Under the pieces are notes generated by a model that made no database searches, was not told where the DNA came from, and saw nothing but the letters and a program-made list of their open reading frames with translations. From assembly GCF_004027225.2 (NCBI RefSeq), contig NC_044283.2, forward strand, positions 13,658,992 through 13,722,991: a DNA stretch of 64,000 bases, in the 5' to 3' direction. Origin of the DNA: Strigops habroptila. Taxonomy: Eukaryota > Chordata > Aves > Psittaciformes > Psittacidae. The position numbers and the translations under genes were made by a program. Every line of letters begins with the position of its first letter. Position 1 is the stretch's first letter. Below are positions 12,830 to 24,000 of the stretch, one piece after another.

Positions 12830-13015
12830 GGGCAGAGTGAGCACCAGCTGCTTGCTCAGGGTTAGGGAGCTGGTTGCAATACCACAGCCAACAGAGCAGG
12901 GCCTGCCCAGCGGAGCCTGTCCTGCTGCCCCAGCGTGAGGGGAGCTGTGCAGCCAGGGGCACCCCCAGCACAGGGCATTGAGCATCTCCTTGACATCAGC
13001 CCACATGGAGGACAC
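12830..13015. other. Isolated GC-rich patch of unknown origin
   Basis: This interval is clearly richer in G and C than its AT-rich flanks, with words such as 'ggcagagtgagcaccagctg' and 'ccccagcacagggcattg'. It opens overlapping frames on both strands, but none has a recognisable domain. It could be a diverged transposon fragment or an old retrocopy piece. I cannot identify it. Confidence 0.4.
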
Positions 13016-14964
13016 GAGTGTTTCCATTTATGTGAGGAAGAATCAGCACTTCTGAGAATTCTTCTTACCCACAGCAGCCAGATCTCTAACATTTCCATAG
13101 ATCAAGCTGAATTGCACTGAACACACAATTCTTTGATGATGTAAATTAGATTGCATATATCATGTTAGGGTATACATTACAATTAAAGAATGGTTTTATA
13201 CATAACATATCTAAGAATTAAGTATGCTTTTGAACAATTGGAAAATCAAGTTATCAGTTTTTCCCCTGAATTTCTGTTGTTAGACATCATATATACAGAT
13301 ATATTTTTAGGCAAAAATATATTTTAAATGTATATCATAGATAGGTTTTTTATATCTATGATATATAAAAATAACATAATTTATATTTTTTTTAATTAGT
13401 ATTTTTGTTGTAAATTATGATATGCTGGTCTAGTTTCAAGGGGAATAACAGAACCTTGATGTTACTGCAAATTAAACTGGTTTTTAGCAGTTAATATTTG
13501 TTGCCTCAGATAGTACAAGCTGCCTGTAGCTATGCAGTTCATATCCATTCTTTCCACAAAACTGTGTTCCATTGTACACAGTGACATTACTTCCTTTGTA
13601 CAGTGTGTACTGTCTTCTAATCCTACTTTTAAACACTAAAGGAGATTTCTTTACACATCCACAACGTTGTTGTGTTTACTTTGATTTTCAGCCAGTAAGC
13701 ATGCATGCTATTGGCTTAAAAGTTTAAACAGTCATCAAATACAGCTTCTTCCCTTTTGATCTGTGTTGATTACAAACATGCTGTAAGCAAATTGCTTTCC
13801 TTTTGATATTTTGTTCAGTTTGCAACACTGCCATCACATAAAGAAAGCCATGGAGTTTATGTCAGAAAAAACCCAAAACATATAAAATTGACCGCATGTA
13901 GTTTTCTATTGTCTGTGTGAAATTAGGACTTTTGTAGCTGGAGTGCATTGGAAGGGAAGATGTTCACGAGCTTTATCTGTCTTTTTTACCTCTCATACAA
14001 AAAAGAATTACAATTTGAGGAGTTACCTGTCTCTGAGAGGAGATGAACCCACCGGCCCCTGTTTAATGGTCCCATTGATTGATAACCTCAGGGAAACATT
14101 GACTCGCTTTCACTGGCAGGTTTGCCCAGGTTAAGCAGGTAGACCAAGACCTGACAATCACCATGTTATCCCCACACAGCGCACAGAACTGGAGTTTGTA
14201 AGCTCCTAATTCCTCCTCTTCCAGGCATGCTCCTGCTGAGGCACAATTGAGTGCACAGTGCATGCGTTCTTACACATTTACCTGCACTGCTTGTGGTGGG
14301 ACTATAGGCCTTTGTGTGTGTTTTGGATTTTTACTCCAACCTTAAAATCTTAAATTTCAGGGTTAGTCTTTTTAGCAATTACAGGAAGCTCCAGCATGTA
14401 TTATTGAAACCTATCTGCTCCAAAGTAAGCTTTAAACTTTCAAAATAAGGTGGCTGTGGAAGTGCAAATAAGTACTGAGTAGATGCAGTTACTATATACA
14501 GGAAGCTAGGATCAAGTTCAAATAAAAGCTCTGGGCCCCAGTTCTTAGCAACTGATTTTAAAGCGTTTGTAATCTTCAAAGGTATCTATTTATCTCCACA
14601 GCAGAGGCCCTGGGTATTATGTACATAATGAGTTAGACCATTTGAGCAACCGCTTTCACATTAAAAAGGTCCTTTAACATTTTCCTTTGCCAGATTAACT
14701 GTTCAGTCCATTTCTGACAGATGAGATCAGCTATATGGAATTTTAATACTGTGTTTCTTTTAAACTGTGTCTCTGTTTATTTTCTTGTACCTGAATGGGA
14801 GTTTTAAGACTGTTGAGGTTCAGAATTGGTTGTACAATATTACTATTACTGTTTTGGGGTGTTTTTCAGTAACTACTGGTGACATACACAAAGCACAAAT
14901 AAATAAGTAAAAGTAGAATTACAGACACAGTCTTGTTCCCGAAGAATTTCCAGCTAAGGTCCTT
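13016..14964. other. AT-rich noncoding DNA with one long hairpin
   Basis: No coding region was found. The notable item is the inverted repeat at 13,331-13,365, listed separately. Around it (about 13,280-13,420) the sequence is almost pure A/T. Confidence 0.45.
13331..13365. repeat. Perfect 13-bp inverted repeat (hairpin)
   Basis: tatatcatagata at 13,331-13,343 is exactly complementary to tatctatgatata at 13,353-13,365, with a 9-base loop (ggtttttta). It lies in a very AT-rich stretch, so a microsatellite-like or chance origin is possible. Confidence 0.85.
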
Positions 14965-15090
14965 GTTGTGCTTGGGATTGCCCTGACCCAGGTGTAGGAC
15001 CTTGCACTTGGCCTTGTTGAACCTCATGAGGTTTGTGTCAAGGTCCCTGTGGGTGGCATCCCTTCCCTCCAGCGTGTCAACTGCACCACT
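14965..15090 (-). mobile_element. CR1 LINE internal fragment, minus orientation
   Basis: 'ttgtgcttgggattgccctg', 'ccaggtgtaggaccttgcac', 'ttggccttgttgaacctcat', 'gtcaaggtccctgtgggtgg' and 'atcccttccctccagcgtgt' follow the reverse complement of the CR1 reverse-transcriptase region in order. Compared with the usual element, a short stretch is missing after 'catgaggttt', so there is an internal deletion. The fragment is truncated at both ends. Confidence 0.85.
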
Positions 15091-16230
15091 CCAGTGTGAT
15101 CAAGACACTCCTGGAATTTTATTAAGTGTGCTTAATCTGGTTTTGATAATTCAAAGGAAAGGAAGACAACCAATATTAGAAAACATACCTGAAAATATCT
15201 GATTTACTACATGTAAATTCCACATAGTTTTATTAAATATGTCCTTTGCTAAAGTATTTTTATTCTGTATTTCTTAATCTTGAAAGAGCAAAGACATTTG
15301 GCTCAAAGTTCAACAAACTACTGCTGACATTCCTGAAATGCAAAGTTTAATCTCCTTTGTTGCCCACTTTTTTAATACCTTAAATATATTTTCATGGTAA
15401 ATCCAGCACCGAGGACAGGGACTTGAAAGAGTCTATTCCTTTAATCGGAAATACACATCTGTGCCACAACAAAACCTCCATTTAAAGTAGAGCAATAATA
15501 ACAAAGTATGAACAAACACTAATCACAATATAACTACGAGGGAACAGCTAATCTGTAGCTAAGGCTGAATTGATGAGAATTGAACTGAAAGCAGAGTAGT
15601 AATCAGCATGGGAAGAAAGCCTGATACTCTGGAGTAAATATGAAAAATAGCTGTGGTTGATTAAGTTCCATTCTGCTGGGGAGACGCAGGAGTTTGAAAC
15701 CGTGTTCTTTGGAGACTGTCTCAGGGAACGTGCTTCTGGTCAGTGAGAACGCAGTTAAAAACTACATGGTATCTGCTGCACCCCAGAGCATTATATGGTA
15801 TCTGTCAAGATACTAAAATGTAAGATCACCACTAGTTATTTGGTCACGTATTTTCCTCTCTCTGACATGCAGTGTCACACAGCTGGTCTACTGTACAGAA
15901 CATGGTAATAAAGTTGCCTCAACAACAAAGGTTGTTTCACAAAGCTTTCGTCAGGATCAGCCACATCTCAGGTCTGCACTGTAACTGTGTGATACATCTT
16001 CCAGGTACCGGTGTGATACTGCCACAGTGCTGGATGGCAGCAGATCGAGGACCTCGGAGGCCGGATTCCTGGTGGAGAAGAAATCATCACGACATGTTCT
16101 GGGGGTGACAAGGTTGCTCCACCTGTACAGCTCACAGGTACACAACCAGGGCACACACACGTGTGGCCATTTGCTTGGAAATCTCACACCAGAGCCAGTC
16201 CCAGACCCCGGTGCAGATCTGCTGACATGC
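15091..16230. other. Region upstream of the STX18 CpG island, no gene seen
   Basis: No supported coding region. From about 15,990 the GC content rises towards the CpG island. Overlapping short frames on both strands at 15,870-16,245 look like composition effects. A divergent noncoding transcript from the island is possible (human STX18 has an antisense lncRNA, STX18-AS1), but no exon can be delimited here. Confidence 0.4.
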
Positions 16231-16254
16231 ACTAATCAGCCCTAATTAGCCCCT
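16231..16254. promoter_or_regulatory. Paired homeodomain-type sites upstream of the STX18 promoter
   Basis: The sequence 'actaatcagccctaattagc' at 16,231-16,250 places a TAATCA core and a palindromic CTAATTAG core ten bases apart, about one DNA turn, roughly 490 bases upstream of the STX18 start codon. The spacing suggests a paired homeodomain site. Function is inference. Confidence 0.35.
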
Positions 16255-16309
16255 CTTGCCATGACTTTCAGTTGCCAAGCTAGGATCTTTGGAGAGACTG
16301 GGTCTAACA

Positions 16310-17260
16310 GCACCACCTGGCGACACCTGCCCCGGCGCCACAGCGGCCTGGTCCAGACGCCAAAGTTCTGTGGCGCACAGCTTTCATTCCGCAGGGCGGC
16401 TGTTAGACCGGGGGCAGCCGGGGACAACCCTGCCCCGGTCATCCCGCCTCGGCGCCGGTCCCCGCTGGGCTGTGCGGGCGGGAGGCACACGCTTCTCCCT
16501 AACCCAAGCGCGCCCGCCCTCAGCCGCCCGTACCCGGTACCGCGCACCCCGCCGCGGCCCAGCGGGGGAGCGTGGTCCCGCGGCAGTGAGCGGGGCCGGG
16601 CGCGCAGGGCAGGCAGCCTGGGGCCCGGCCTGGCCGGGCCCGGCCCTGCCCCGCGGCCGGGCGGAACGCGCCGCGCAGGGCCGCGTTGCGCGGGGAAGGT
16701 TGCGCGGCGGCACCGGCGCCGGCTGAGGGGCGGGCCGCCATGGCGGTGGACATCACTCTACTCTTCAAGGCCAGCGTGAAGACGGTGAAGACCCGCAACA
16801 AGGCGCTGGGGGTGGCGGCGGCGGGTGACAACGCCAGGGACGAGCTGCTCAAGCGGAGCGCCGGCCGCTCCAAGAGCGACTTCACCGGCCGGGCCCGGGA
16901 AGTGGTGAGTGCGGCGGCGGGCAGCCGGGCCCAGCGGGGAGGGCGAGCGGCAGCCAGGCCCGCCGCGGACAGCCCGCCCCCCTCAGCCCGCCGCGGAGCG
17001 GGCCGCCACGTCCGGCCCTCCCCGAGGACCGGGGCGAGCGAGCGGTCCCCGGAGTCGCCCGCAGACAACCCCGGGGCGGCTCTTTCCCACACGGATGTGG
17101 GCCGGGAGGGCGGGAGCGCAGCATGAGAGCCGGGCCGGGCGGGGGAAGGATCCGAGCCCGCCCGCTGCCCGCGTTCCCCCAGTGGGGCAGTCCCGGGGGG
17201 CTCTGCCGGCCGCGGCCCCTTCCAGGCGGGCTATCGCTCCTGGTGTGGGCCGCGGCCGTG
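16310..17260. promoter_or_regulatory. STX18: CpG island with STX18 promoter, TATA-less
   Basis: A sharply bounded GC-rich, CpG-dense block sits in an otherwise AT-rich window and contains STX18 exon 1. Sp1-type GC boxes are visible, for example gggcggg at 16,476-16,482 and ggggcgggcc at 16,727-16,736, immediately before the start codon. No convincing TATA box was seen, which fits a broad housekeeping-type promoter. Long open frames on both strands across the island arise from stop-poor GC-rich sequence. The transcription start cannot be placed from sequence alone. Confidence 0.8.
16740..16904 (+). CDS. STX18: STX18 exon 1 coding part (syntaxin 18, codons 1-55)
   Basis: This exon encodes the N-terminus of syntaxin 18, an ER Q-SNARE that pairs with Sec20/BNIP1, Use1 and Sec22b for Golgi-to-ER retrograde transport and works with the NRZ tether (NBAS, RINT1, ZW10) and Sly1/SCFD1. 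The start ATG at 16,740 has a near-ideal context (gccgccatgg). Residues 1-23 begin MAVDITLLFKASVKTVK, essentially the vertebrate STX18 N-terminus. D4-I-T-L-L-F9 fits the short N-peptide by which syntaxins 5 and 18 bind Sly1. Residues about 24-36 form an alanine/glycine-rich linker (gtggcggcggcggg) that varies between species. The exon is 55 codons, ends in phase 0 after AREV, and is followed by a consensus donor gtgagt. The frame stays open upstream but has no upstream in-frame ATG nearby. Membership of the STX18 family is very secure. Confidence 0.97.
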
Positions 17261-18558
17261 TGTGCATTGACACTACCACTTCCTCATGCCAGTTGCCACG
17301 TAAGAGAACGCTCCCGTAGCAAATGTGAGCACAAGCGCTTGTAATGTTGCACCAGATGTGCTGTCTTCAGTTTTGTTGTTGTTCCCTGTCGCGCCGTATG
17401 GCTGTGAAGTGACAGTTCTATACAAATTACATGTACAAAGGTAACTAGGACATTTTAAGATTTGAAAAGACAAGCACTGAGAAGTTAAGGAATTACAGAG
17501 CTGAAGGCTGACCAGCATTGGTAATAGTCCTCAGTCCACAGTCATGCTGTGAAGCTGTGAAGCGAATTTGTTGCAGGTTATTTTCCTTCATACTGAGTAA
17601 AAGGCAGAGAAAAAAATCTGATACTAAAGCAGGGTTTGAATAACACATGTATAAAAAGGTACTGGGCTATATTTTGAAAAACTCAGAGAAAAGGACTGCT
17701 CAGTATTCTCGCTGAGGAAACAGGCTTATGGAACGCAAATACAAGTTTAGGACTAACCAAAAAACACACAAGTAAGCTTGTTCTGTCATTTTCTAACTTA
17801 CGAATAATTTAGTTTTCAAGCACAGATACTAATGTCGCATTTCTGTGCTCATTGTACTTTTTCCAGTTCTGAGAAAGTACTTAAAAACTAACGTACATTG
17901 TAACACTTGATGTTTGATGTTCAGTAGCTCAGCGATTGCTTTGAGGCCTAAGCAGAGGGTGTCAAGTCAGGTACCTGTTAAATGAATATAAATCAACTTT
18001 TTTATGGTTAATAAGTGATTTGTCCACTGTGAGTGGTAGGGATCTATCTGCACTGATCAGACCAGTCCGCCAAACTACAGTCAAGATCTTTTCCTGTGAG
18101 ATCTACGTTTTTTTCCCCACTGCATCTCCTGATGCAGATATTCCGCGTTCTGCAGTGTTAGAGAGAACGGGCTCCTTCTGTCTTACCCCAGGGCAGTCTT
18201 TTTAATTTTTAACACGTGTTTGTAAATTCCTAGAATTCTAAAAATGATTAAATATCAAGAGTGCATCATGTTGACGTTTATCTGCATCATCAACACAGCT
18301 GCAATTTTTAAATCTGCCATTCAGAACTCCAGCATTTGGGCTGGTGCTGAGCGCAGGTTGTTGCCCTATAAGGGTTTAGCACTAGACAGTGTTTGGATGC
18401 TTTGTCAAAGTGTTTCATAGTTATTTGCAGTATCCAGAGGAAATCTGAGGTTTTTAGGTTCCATTCTAGATACTCGAACAGCAACAGACTTCTGTTCATT
18501 CCCTCCGAAGTGTTTCACCTTCTGCCCAGTTGCCTCCAGTATTGTCTCCACTTCACGC
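16905..18558 (+). other. STX18: STX18 intron 1, proximal part
   Basis: Intron 1 spans 16,905-49,977 (33,073 bases). This first part runs out of the CpG island at about 17,260 and becomes ordinary AT-rich intron sequence. No further exon or transposon is recognised. Confidence 0.7.
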
Positions 18559-18703
18559 AATCACAGAATGGTTTGAGTTGGAAGGGACATTAAAGCTCAC
18601 CTAGTTCCAACCCCCCTGCCATGGGCAGGGGCACCTCCCAGTAGACCAGGTTGCTCAAAGCCTCATCCAGCCTGGACTTAAACACTGCCCAGGCTGGGGC
18701 ATT
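18559..18703 (-). mobile_element. CR1 LINE 3' end, minus orientation
   Basis: 'aatcacagaatggtttgagt' at the left end, then 'tggaagggacattaaagctc', 'ccccctgccatgggcagggg' and 'cagtagaccaggttgctcaa' follow the reverse complement of a CR1 3' tail. It is antisense to STX18. It is 5' truncated after about 145 bases and fairly well preserved, so younger than the copy at 8,491. Confidence 0.92.
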
Positions 18704-20291
18704 TAGTTCTTCCTTCTCAGTTTCAGTGTCTGTATTCCAAATAATTTATAGCTTCAGACTAGGCTGACACCTACTTCTTCCTCCTTCCGAGTCTTTTCTC
18801 TCTCTTACCTTCCTATCACCAATGCTGCCTTGCTTTTGCTTCCTCCCAGTTTTGGTTTTCTTCCTTTAATTCTGTTCATACTGAAGCCTAGCCTCACGTT
18901 CATCATTTTCTCACTGCACAGCTGTAGTCCTGTGCTGTGGGAGCAGCATCCAGCTCTGGTCCAAAGCTGGCCGCAGCACAGCTGGAATGTGGTGCTGGGT
19001 GGGTGCTCAGCCCGGCCTGGGGCAGCCACACAGCTGTGGGATTAGAGTTCTTCCTCACCCATCCCATGGTGGTTTTGTATCACATTAATGTGTTTGAGCA
19101 CTTGGCTGAACTGTATTAAGTGGTGTAACTCTATCATACATTTTCTTTCTCCTTCCCCCACCCCCCAAAGGACTATGAGTGTTGCTGTAGGATCTGAGGA
19201 CTGTGGAAATCTTTACTTTTTTCTTTTTCGGTCTTTTTTGTAGACAGGCTTTTAAGCGGTGTTTAAGAAGGAGGATTGAAGGTGCTCAGCATTTGGAGGA
19301 GAAGCTGGCAAAGTTGTAATAGTTCCTTATTTTCTGTTGAATTTCATTTTTCTTCCGTAAGAAAGCTCTGTGTCTGCACAGTGGGCTTCTGTATTTATGG
19401 TAAAGTTTCATTGCACCTGGGAGACAGAGTTATAAAGTCCTCTTCTACATTCTCAAACTTAACATGATTTTTTAGGTGGATTAGAGTAGGCACAGAGAAT
19501 GGGGAATATCAGAGCTTTGACTTGAATCAGTAGTGTGTGGGAAACCAAAAATGGGAGGATACATTTTGTGTGCTCTTGGTATTTTGCATTAGTCACAAAA
19601 AGTACTTCATGTTTCTTTATTAACTTGAATTTCTTTTCAAAGCTGACTGTTTTGTGCTCAGGTATATATACTGTGTTACTGCAGCCTCTGGGGAGCTGAT
19701 GAAGGCGTTTGTATTTGAGACTACCTTGGTAACACAAGGATGTTATGAGGTTAAGTAAAATCATTGTGATGTTAGTTGCAGAGGCTGCTGGTGCTGATCA
19801 TACTGTTAAACTGTGACAAAACTGACCTGCTTGCCTATGGATGCTCTTCTAAATCAAAGACAAATGTTATGCCCATGAACTTCTGAAAGGATTTTCTTTG
19901 CCCCGGCATTGACCCATCACTGTTTATTTGATTTGGGTTGTTTTGGTCTGTCAGCTGCATTGTACAACTGTTGGGTTGTCTGATACGTGATGAAAGATGA
20001 CTGGTGCTACATGTACGGTGAATGTTTCTGGCATCTCACCACCTACTCACCAGTTACATATTGACTGGGACCAGATAAGAAATGGTAGTTGAGGGATTCC
20101 CGACAAGAAAGCTGCAATAACAGTGACAGACTTTTCATTGCTTGCAACTTAAAAAAGACTGTTAGAATTCATTATATATATATGGGAGTGCTTTTTGGTC
20201 AATTAAAACAAAACCAGCATTTTTTCTATTAGACTTTTACAGTATCACAGCTATTTGAAATGTAGTGTATACTTCTACAAACTTATGTAGT
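18704..20291 (+). other. STX18: STX18 intron 1, nothing recognised
   Basis: Noncoding intron sequence. A moderately GC-rich, CAG/CTG-rich patch lies at about 18,920-19,040 and an (AT)n run at about 20,172-20,182. No gene or transposon was identified. Confidence 0.5.
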
Positions 20292-21015
20292 TATGGTGGG
20301 TTGACCCTGGCTTGACACCAGGTGCCCACCAAAGCTGCTCTATCGCTGCTCTCTTCAGCCGAACAGGGGAGAGAAAATATAACAAAAGGCTCATGGGTTG
20401 AGATAAGGACAGGGAGAGATCACTCACCAGTTACTGTCACGGGCAAAACAGCATTGACTTAGGGAAAAGGTCAATTTGATTTATTACCAATCTAATCAGA
20501 GTAGGATAATGAGAAATACAAACTAAATTGTAAAACACCTGCCCCCCACCCCTCCCTTCTTCCTGGGCTCACCTTCATTCCTGATTTCTCTCCCTCCTCC
20601 CCCCAGTGACACAGGGGGACAGGGAATGGGGGTTGTGGTCAGTTCATCACATGTTGTCTCTGCTGCACCTTCCTCCTCAGGGGAGGACTCCTCACACTCT
20701 TCCCCTGCTCCAGCGCGGGGTCCCTCCCACAGGAGGCGGTCCTTCATGAACTTCTCCAACATGAGTCCTTCCCACAGGCTGCAGTTCTTCATGAACTGCT
20801 CCAGTGTGGATCCCTTCGTGGGGTTCAGTCCTTCCAGAACAGACGGCTCCAGTGTGGGTCCCCCACAGGGTCACCAGTCCTGCAGCAAACCTGCTTCAGT
20901 GGGGGCTCCTTTCTCCATGGGGCCACAGGTCCTGCCAGGAGCCTGCTCCAGCACAGGCTTCCCATGGGGTCACAGTCTCCTTTGGGCATTCCCCTGCTCC
21001 AGCCTTGAAGTAAGT
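20292..21015 (-). mobile_element. Truncated, decayed endogenous retrovirus LTR, probably minus orientation
   Basis: The left part, 'tatggtgggttgaccctggc' then 'caggtgcccaccaaagctgc', 'gagataaggacagggagaga' and 'gtcacgggcaaaacagcatt', matches an LTR type I recognise from neoavian genomes. From about 20,700 it continues with imperfect tandem units built around 'ctgctccagtgtggg' and 'tcccacagg', as in that family. On the reverse strand an AATAAA polyadenylation signal lies near 20,480, which supports the minus orientation. Many CpG positions have become TG or CA. The other end of the LTR, any matching second LTR and any internal gag/pol/env sequence are missing, so this is a broken solo LTR with no coding capacity. 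Open frames across it are by-products. The family name is from memory and unchecked. Confidence 0.8.
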
Positions 21016-24000
21016 GCTCAGGGACAAACATGAGCAGTTCAGATATAGCATAGGCCCAGTTTATGTGGCACTCATTCATGGCTTTACCATGGTCTTAAAC
21101 CTGCAGGTTTGGGTATTTTAAAAGGAAGGTGTTTGGAAGGTGTTTGGCACTTGAACTTCTGTCTTAGGACAGTCTTAGGAAATCTGACTATCAAAGCTTT
21201 TCCTGTTACTTTTTTAAGGCAAGTGTGAGCTATTGGGAATATCATCTGCCAAATACGCTTTTTTCTTAGTTACTTGAGCATATTGAAGGAGTGAGAACTT
21301 TTTATCACTGCTGGCTTCAGTATGTGTTGGTGAAATGGAATCAGGGCTGATACAGCCTATTACAGAAATAAATATACATTAATGGTCAAGCAGAATTTCA
21401 TGGTGGGGTTGATTGCAGCCATGAATGAAATTTCGTGTTTTGCTAGGGAGATTCTCTTCTTTTAAGGTTTTGCAGAAAGCTAAAAAATGAAGTGTTGGAG
21501 CATGAATCCTTCAAAAGCAATACCAGACGAATCTGAAAACATATCCTTGAGAAAGGAAAATTTGAAAGGTTAAATGTTTCTAAGTCTTTAAATGCAAAAT
21601 TTCAGAATGATCAAATGTCTGTGTTTGAAGCTGTTGAACGCATAAGGATGCCAGATTCATGAGGCTACAACATCTGTTATTCATATAACTTCTGTGTATG
21701 GATTCTGTAGGATGATTAACTGATTCTTCAAAAAAATTGGTATGATAGGCCAATATTCACATAAAAAATATGTTCAGCTGCTCTGTACAAATATGTAAGG
21801 AGTAGGAAAAATCCCCGCATAAAACTTGTCTCCAAAACTGGTTCTTGTGAAAGCCAAAACAATGACATTGCATATAAATTTTGAGAACCCTTCTGATTTC
21901 AAGGCCACCTGCTTTTTGTGGTATATTGCTTTGGTTTTAATTTTTATTTTTTATTTTGCATCGTCTGAGTAAAACAGCCTTTCATGCTACCTGTGTAAGT
22001 ACAGCATGTCTCATTGTTTGAATGGAGCCCATGGGATAATTCAAAGTAGCATTGTTATTGGAAGAGATGAAGAGCTGATGTTTTGTCCTTGGTCCCAAAC
22101 ATGGCGTCTTCCTGCACTTCTTTGTGCAATTTGGTATTTAGAGCATTCTTGTAGGAGAAGAAAAGGCTGGGGTGTTCGTATATGGTGTTTACAGTGACTT
22201 AATCTTTGTCACTGCATTAATAAAGCCTACAAAAGCATGAGAAATGCCCAAACTAGTAGCTGGTCCCCTAAATTGACCACATAGGACCACCTTGAATAGC
22301 ATGACATAATTATTGGCATAGCACAATTAGAAGTGTTTTTAACCATACATCCTTTCTGATCCCTTTCAGACTATTCAGGATTGTTTGAAGAGGTACCAAG
22401 AATACAATTCAGACAAAATTGTGCAGTGAGTCTGGTTACAGTAAATAATCTGTAGCTAGTACGTGGCACTAATAGAGAAGGACAAGTCTGCATGCTCACT
22501 GGAAAGTTTCTAGGGGCTTACAGATCAAAAACAGTTTGAAAAAGAGTAGTAGATGATTAGGTCTGAATTTCAGACAAAGGATTCTTCTTGCGTAATACAA
22601 TTTTAGTATCATAAGAAAAAAGAGTTGGCTTGCAGATTGGGAGGTTCATGGGCTTTTCCACTGCCTACTTTTGGATATGTAGTACCTTCAGTGATAGGCA
22701 GGTACCAATCTGCTGGTGAAGGGAGTAACATTATCCCTGTTTTAAAAGTGAAAGGTAAATGAAAATAAAAATGCCAAGTATTAAATGTTTTATTGGAATA
22801 TGACAATAATTATTATGCTGCTGGCTACGGGTCAAGTTCAAGTTGGTGTCTCCAGAATGTATCCAATTATATCTAAGCTGTTTAAAAAACAGAGAAATAT
22901 CCAAATTAATGAAAAGACCATCTTGCTATGTCAACTTTCATAGGGTGGGACATGTATTTGCCAGGTGTAGAATAGACCTGAAGGCAGTGGGGAGGCGGGG
23001 GCTTAATCCTCTAAACTTCCATATCTGAGAGTTAAAGTCCAAAGCAGAACACAGGCAGTGCATCGAAGACTGCGTGGTCATGTAGTGAGCTACTTCTGTT
23101 GTAGTTGAATAGCTGATACTAACCAGTGCTATGAGGGAAATGGCCAAAAATGGTTAAAATGGCGTGCTTTAATGTTTTTGGTTTTATACTCAAACTAAAA
23201 AAATCTAACCTGAATTAATAAGGTTAGTTTATACCATCGTTTTGACTTTAATGATTACATAAGAATAAGTCCCATGAGAGAGTATTTGGATGCAAGGAAA
23301 TATATACTGCTTATGGTATAGCCAGTTATAGTCTTTATTAGAAATTAATGACTATGCCAAATTTTGGACAGCAAGTGATATTTCAGTTCACTTCTTAACT
23401 TTTAATGAGAGGTAAGTTCTAATAAATTGGGCCCACAGCTGAGGTCATTAGAATTAATTCTGACTTCTCCCATGTACAGTTATAAAGTCACTTTTTTCCT
23501 CAAAGTTCACCGCTGGTGCTGCATTTTGTACTCTTTTACATGCATATGGGTTTCCCTCCCCATTTTCTAGGCAGAAAATACAATTCTAAATGACACTTTT
23601 TCAAGTGGGGAGTTACAGTGTAATGCTTTCTAAGATTTCTGATTTATCTCTTCCCCTCTGCAAATTATGCTACGTGTTAGTTTTTTGTTACGAACATTTA
23701 TTGTTTTTACTTCTCATTTCCTTCATCCTTGTTAGAGAAGAAATTTAGCCTGAGAGATGAAGGGAAAGAACTTGATAATTTTAATTGGTAGAGAAGAAAC
23801 ATGTGAAAAGCCAGAAAGGAAATAGCAGAAGAAAGATGTTTTTAAGATTTTTGGAGACGAATGCTATGCTGACCTTGTTTAATGCAACAGGATTAAATGC
23901 CAGTTCACTAATGTTCCCCTTGTGATGCTTCTGGTTTTGGCAAAACTCCCATCAGTAACAGTGGTGAGGGTATAGATTGGCCTTGGGGGAAGAGTTACAT

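Noticed and set aside
16261..17344. Many long open frames on both strands in the CpG island (up to 190 codons)
   Set aside because: GC-rich sequence has few stop codons. Only the frame beginning at 16,740 matches a known protein and ends at a proper donor. The others are Arg/Pro/Ala/Gly-rich with no domain.
20523..21079. Open frames on both strands of 60-135 codons
   Set aside because: They fall within the LTR remnant, which is regulatory, not coding, in intact elements; no retroviral protein motif is present.
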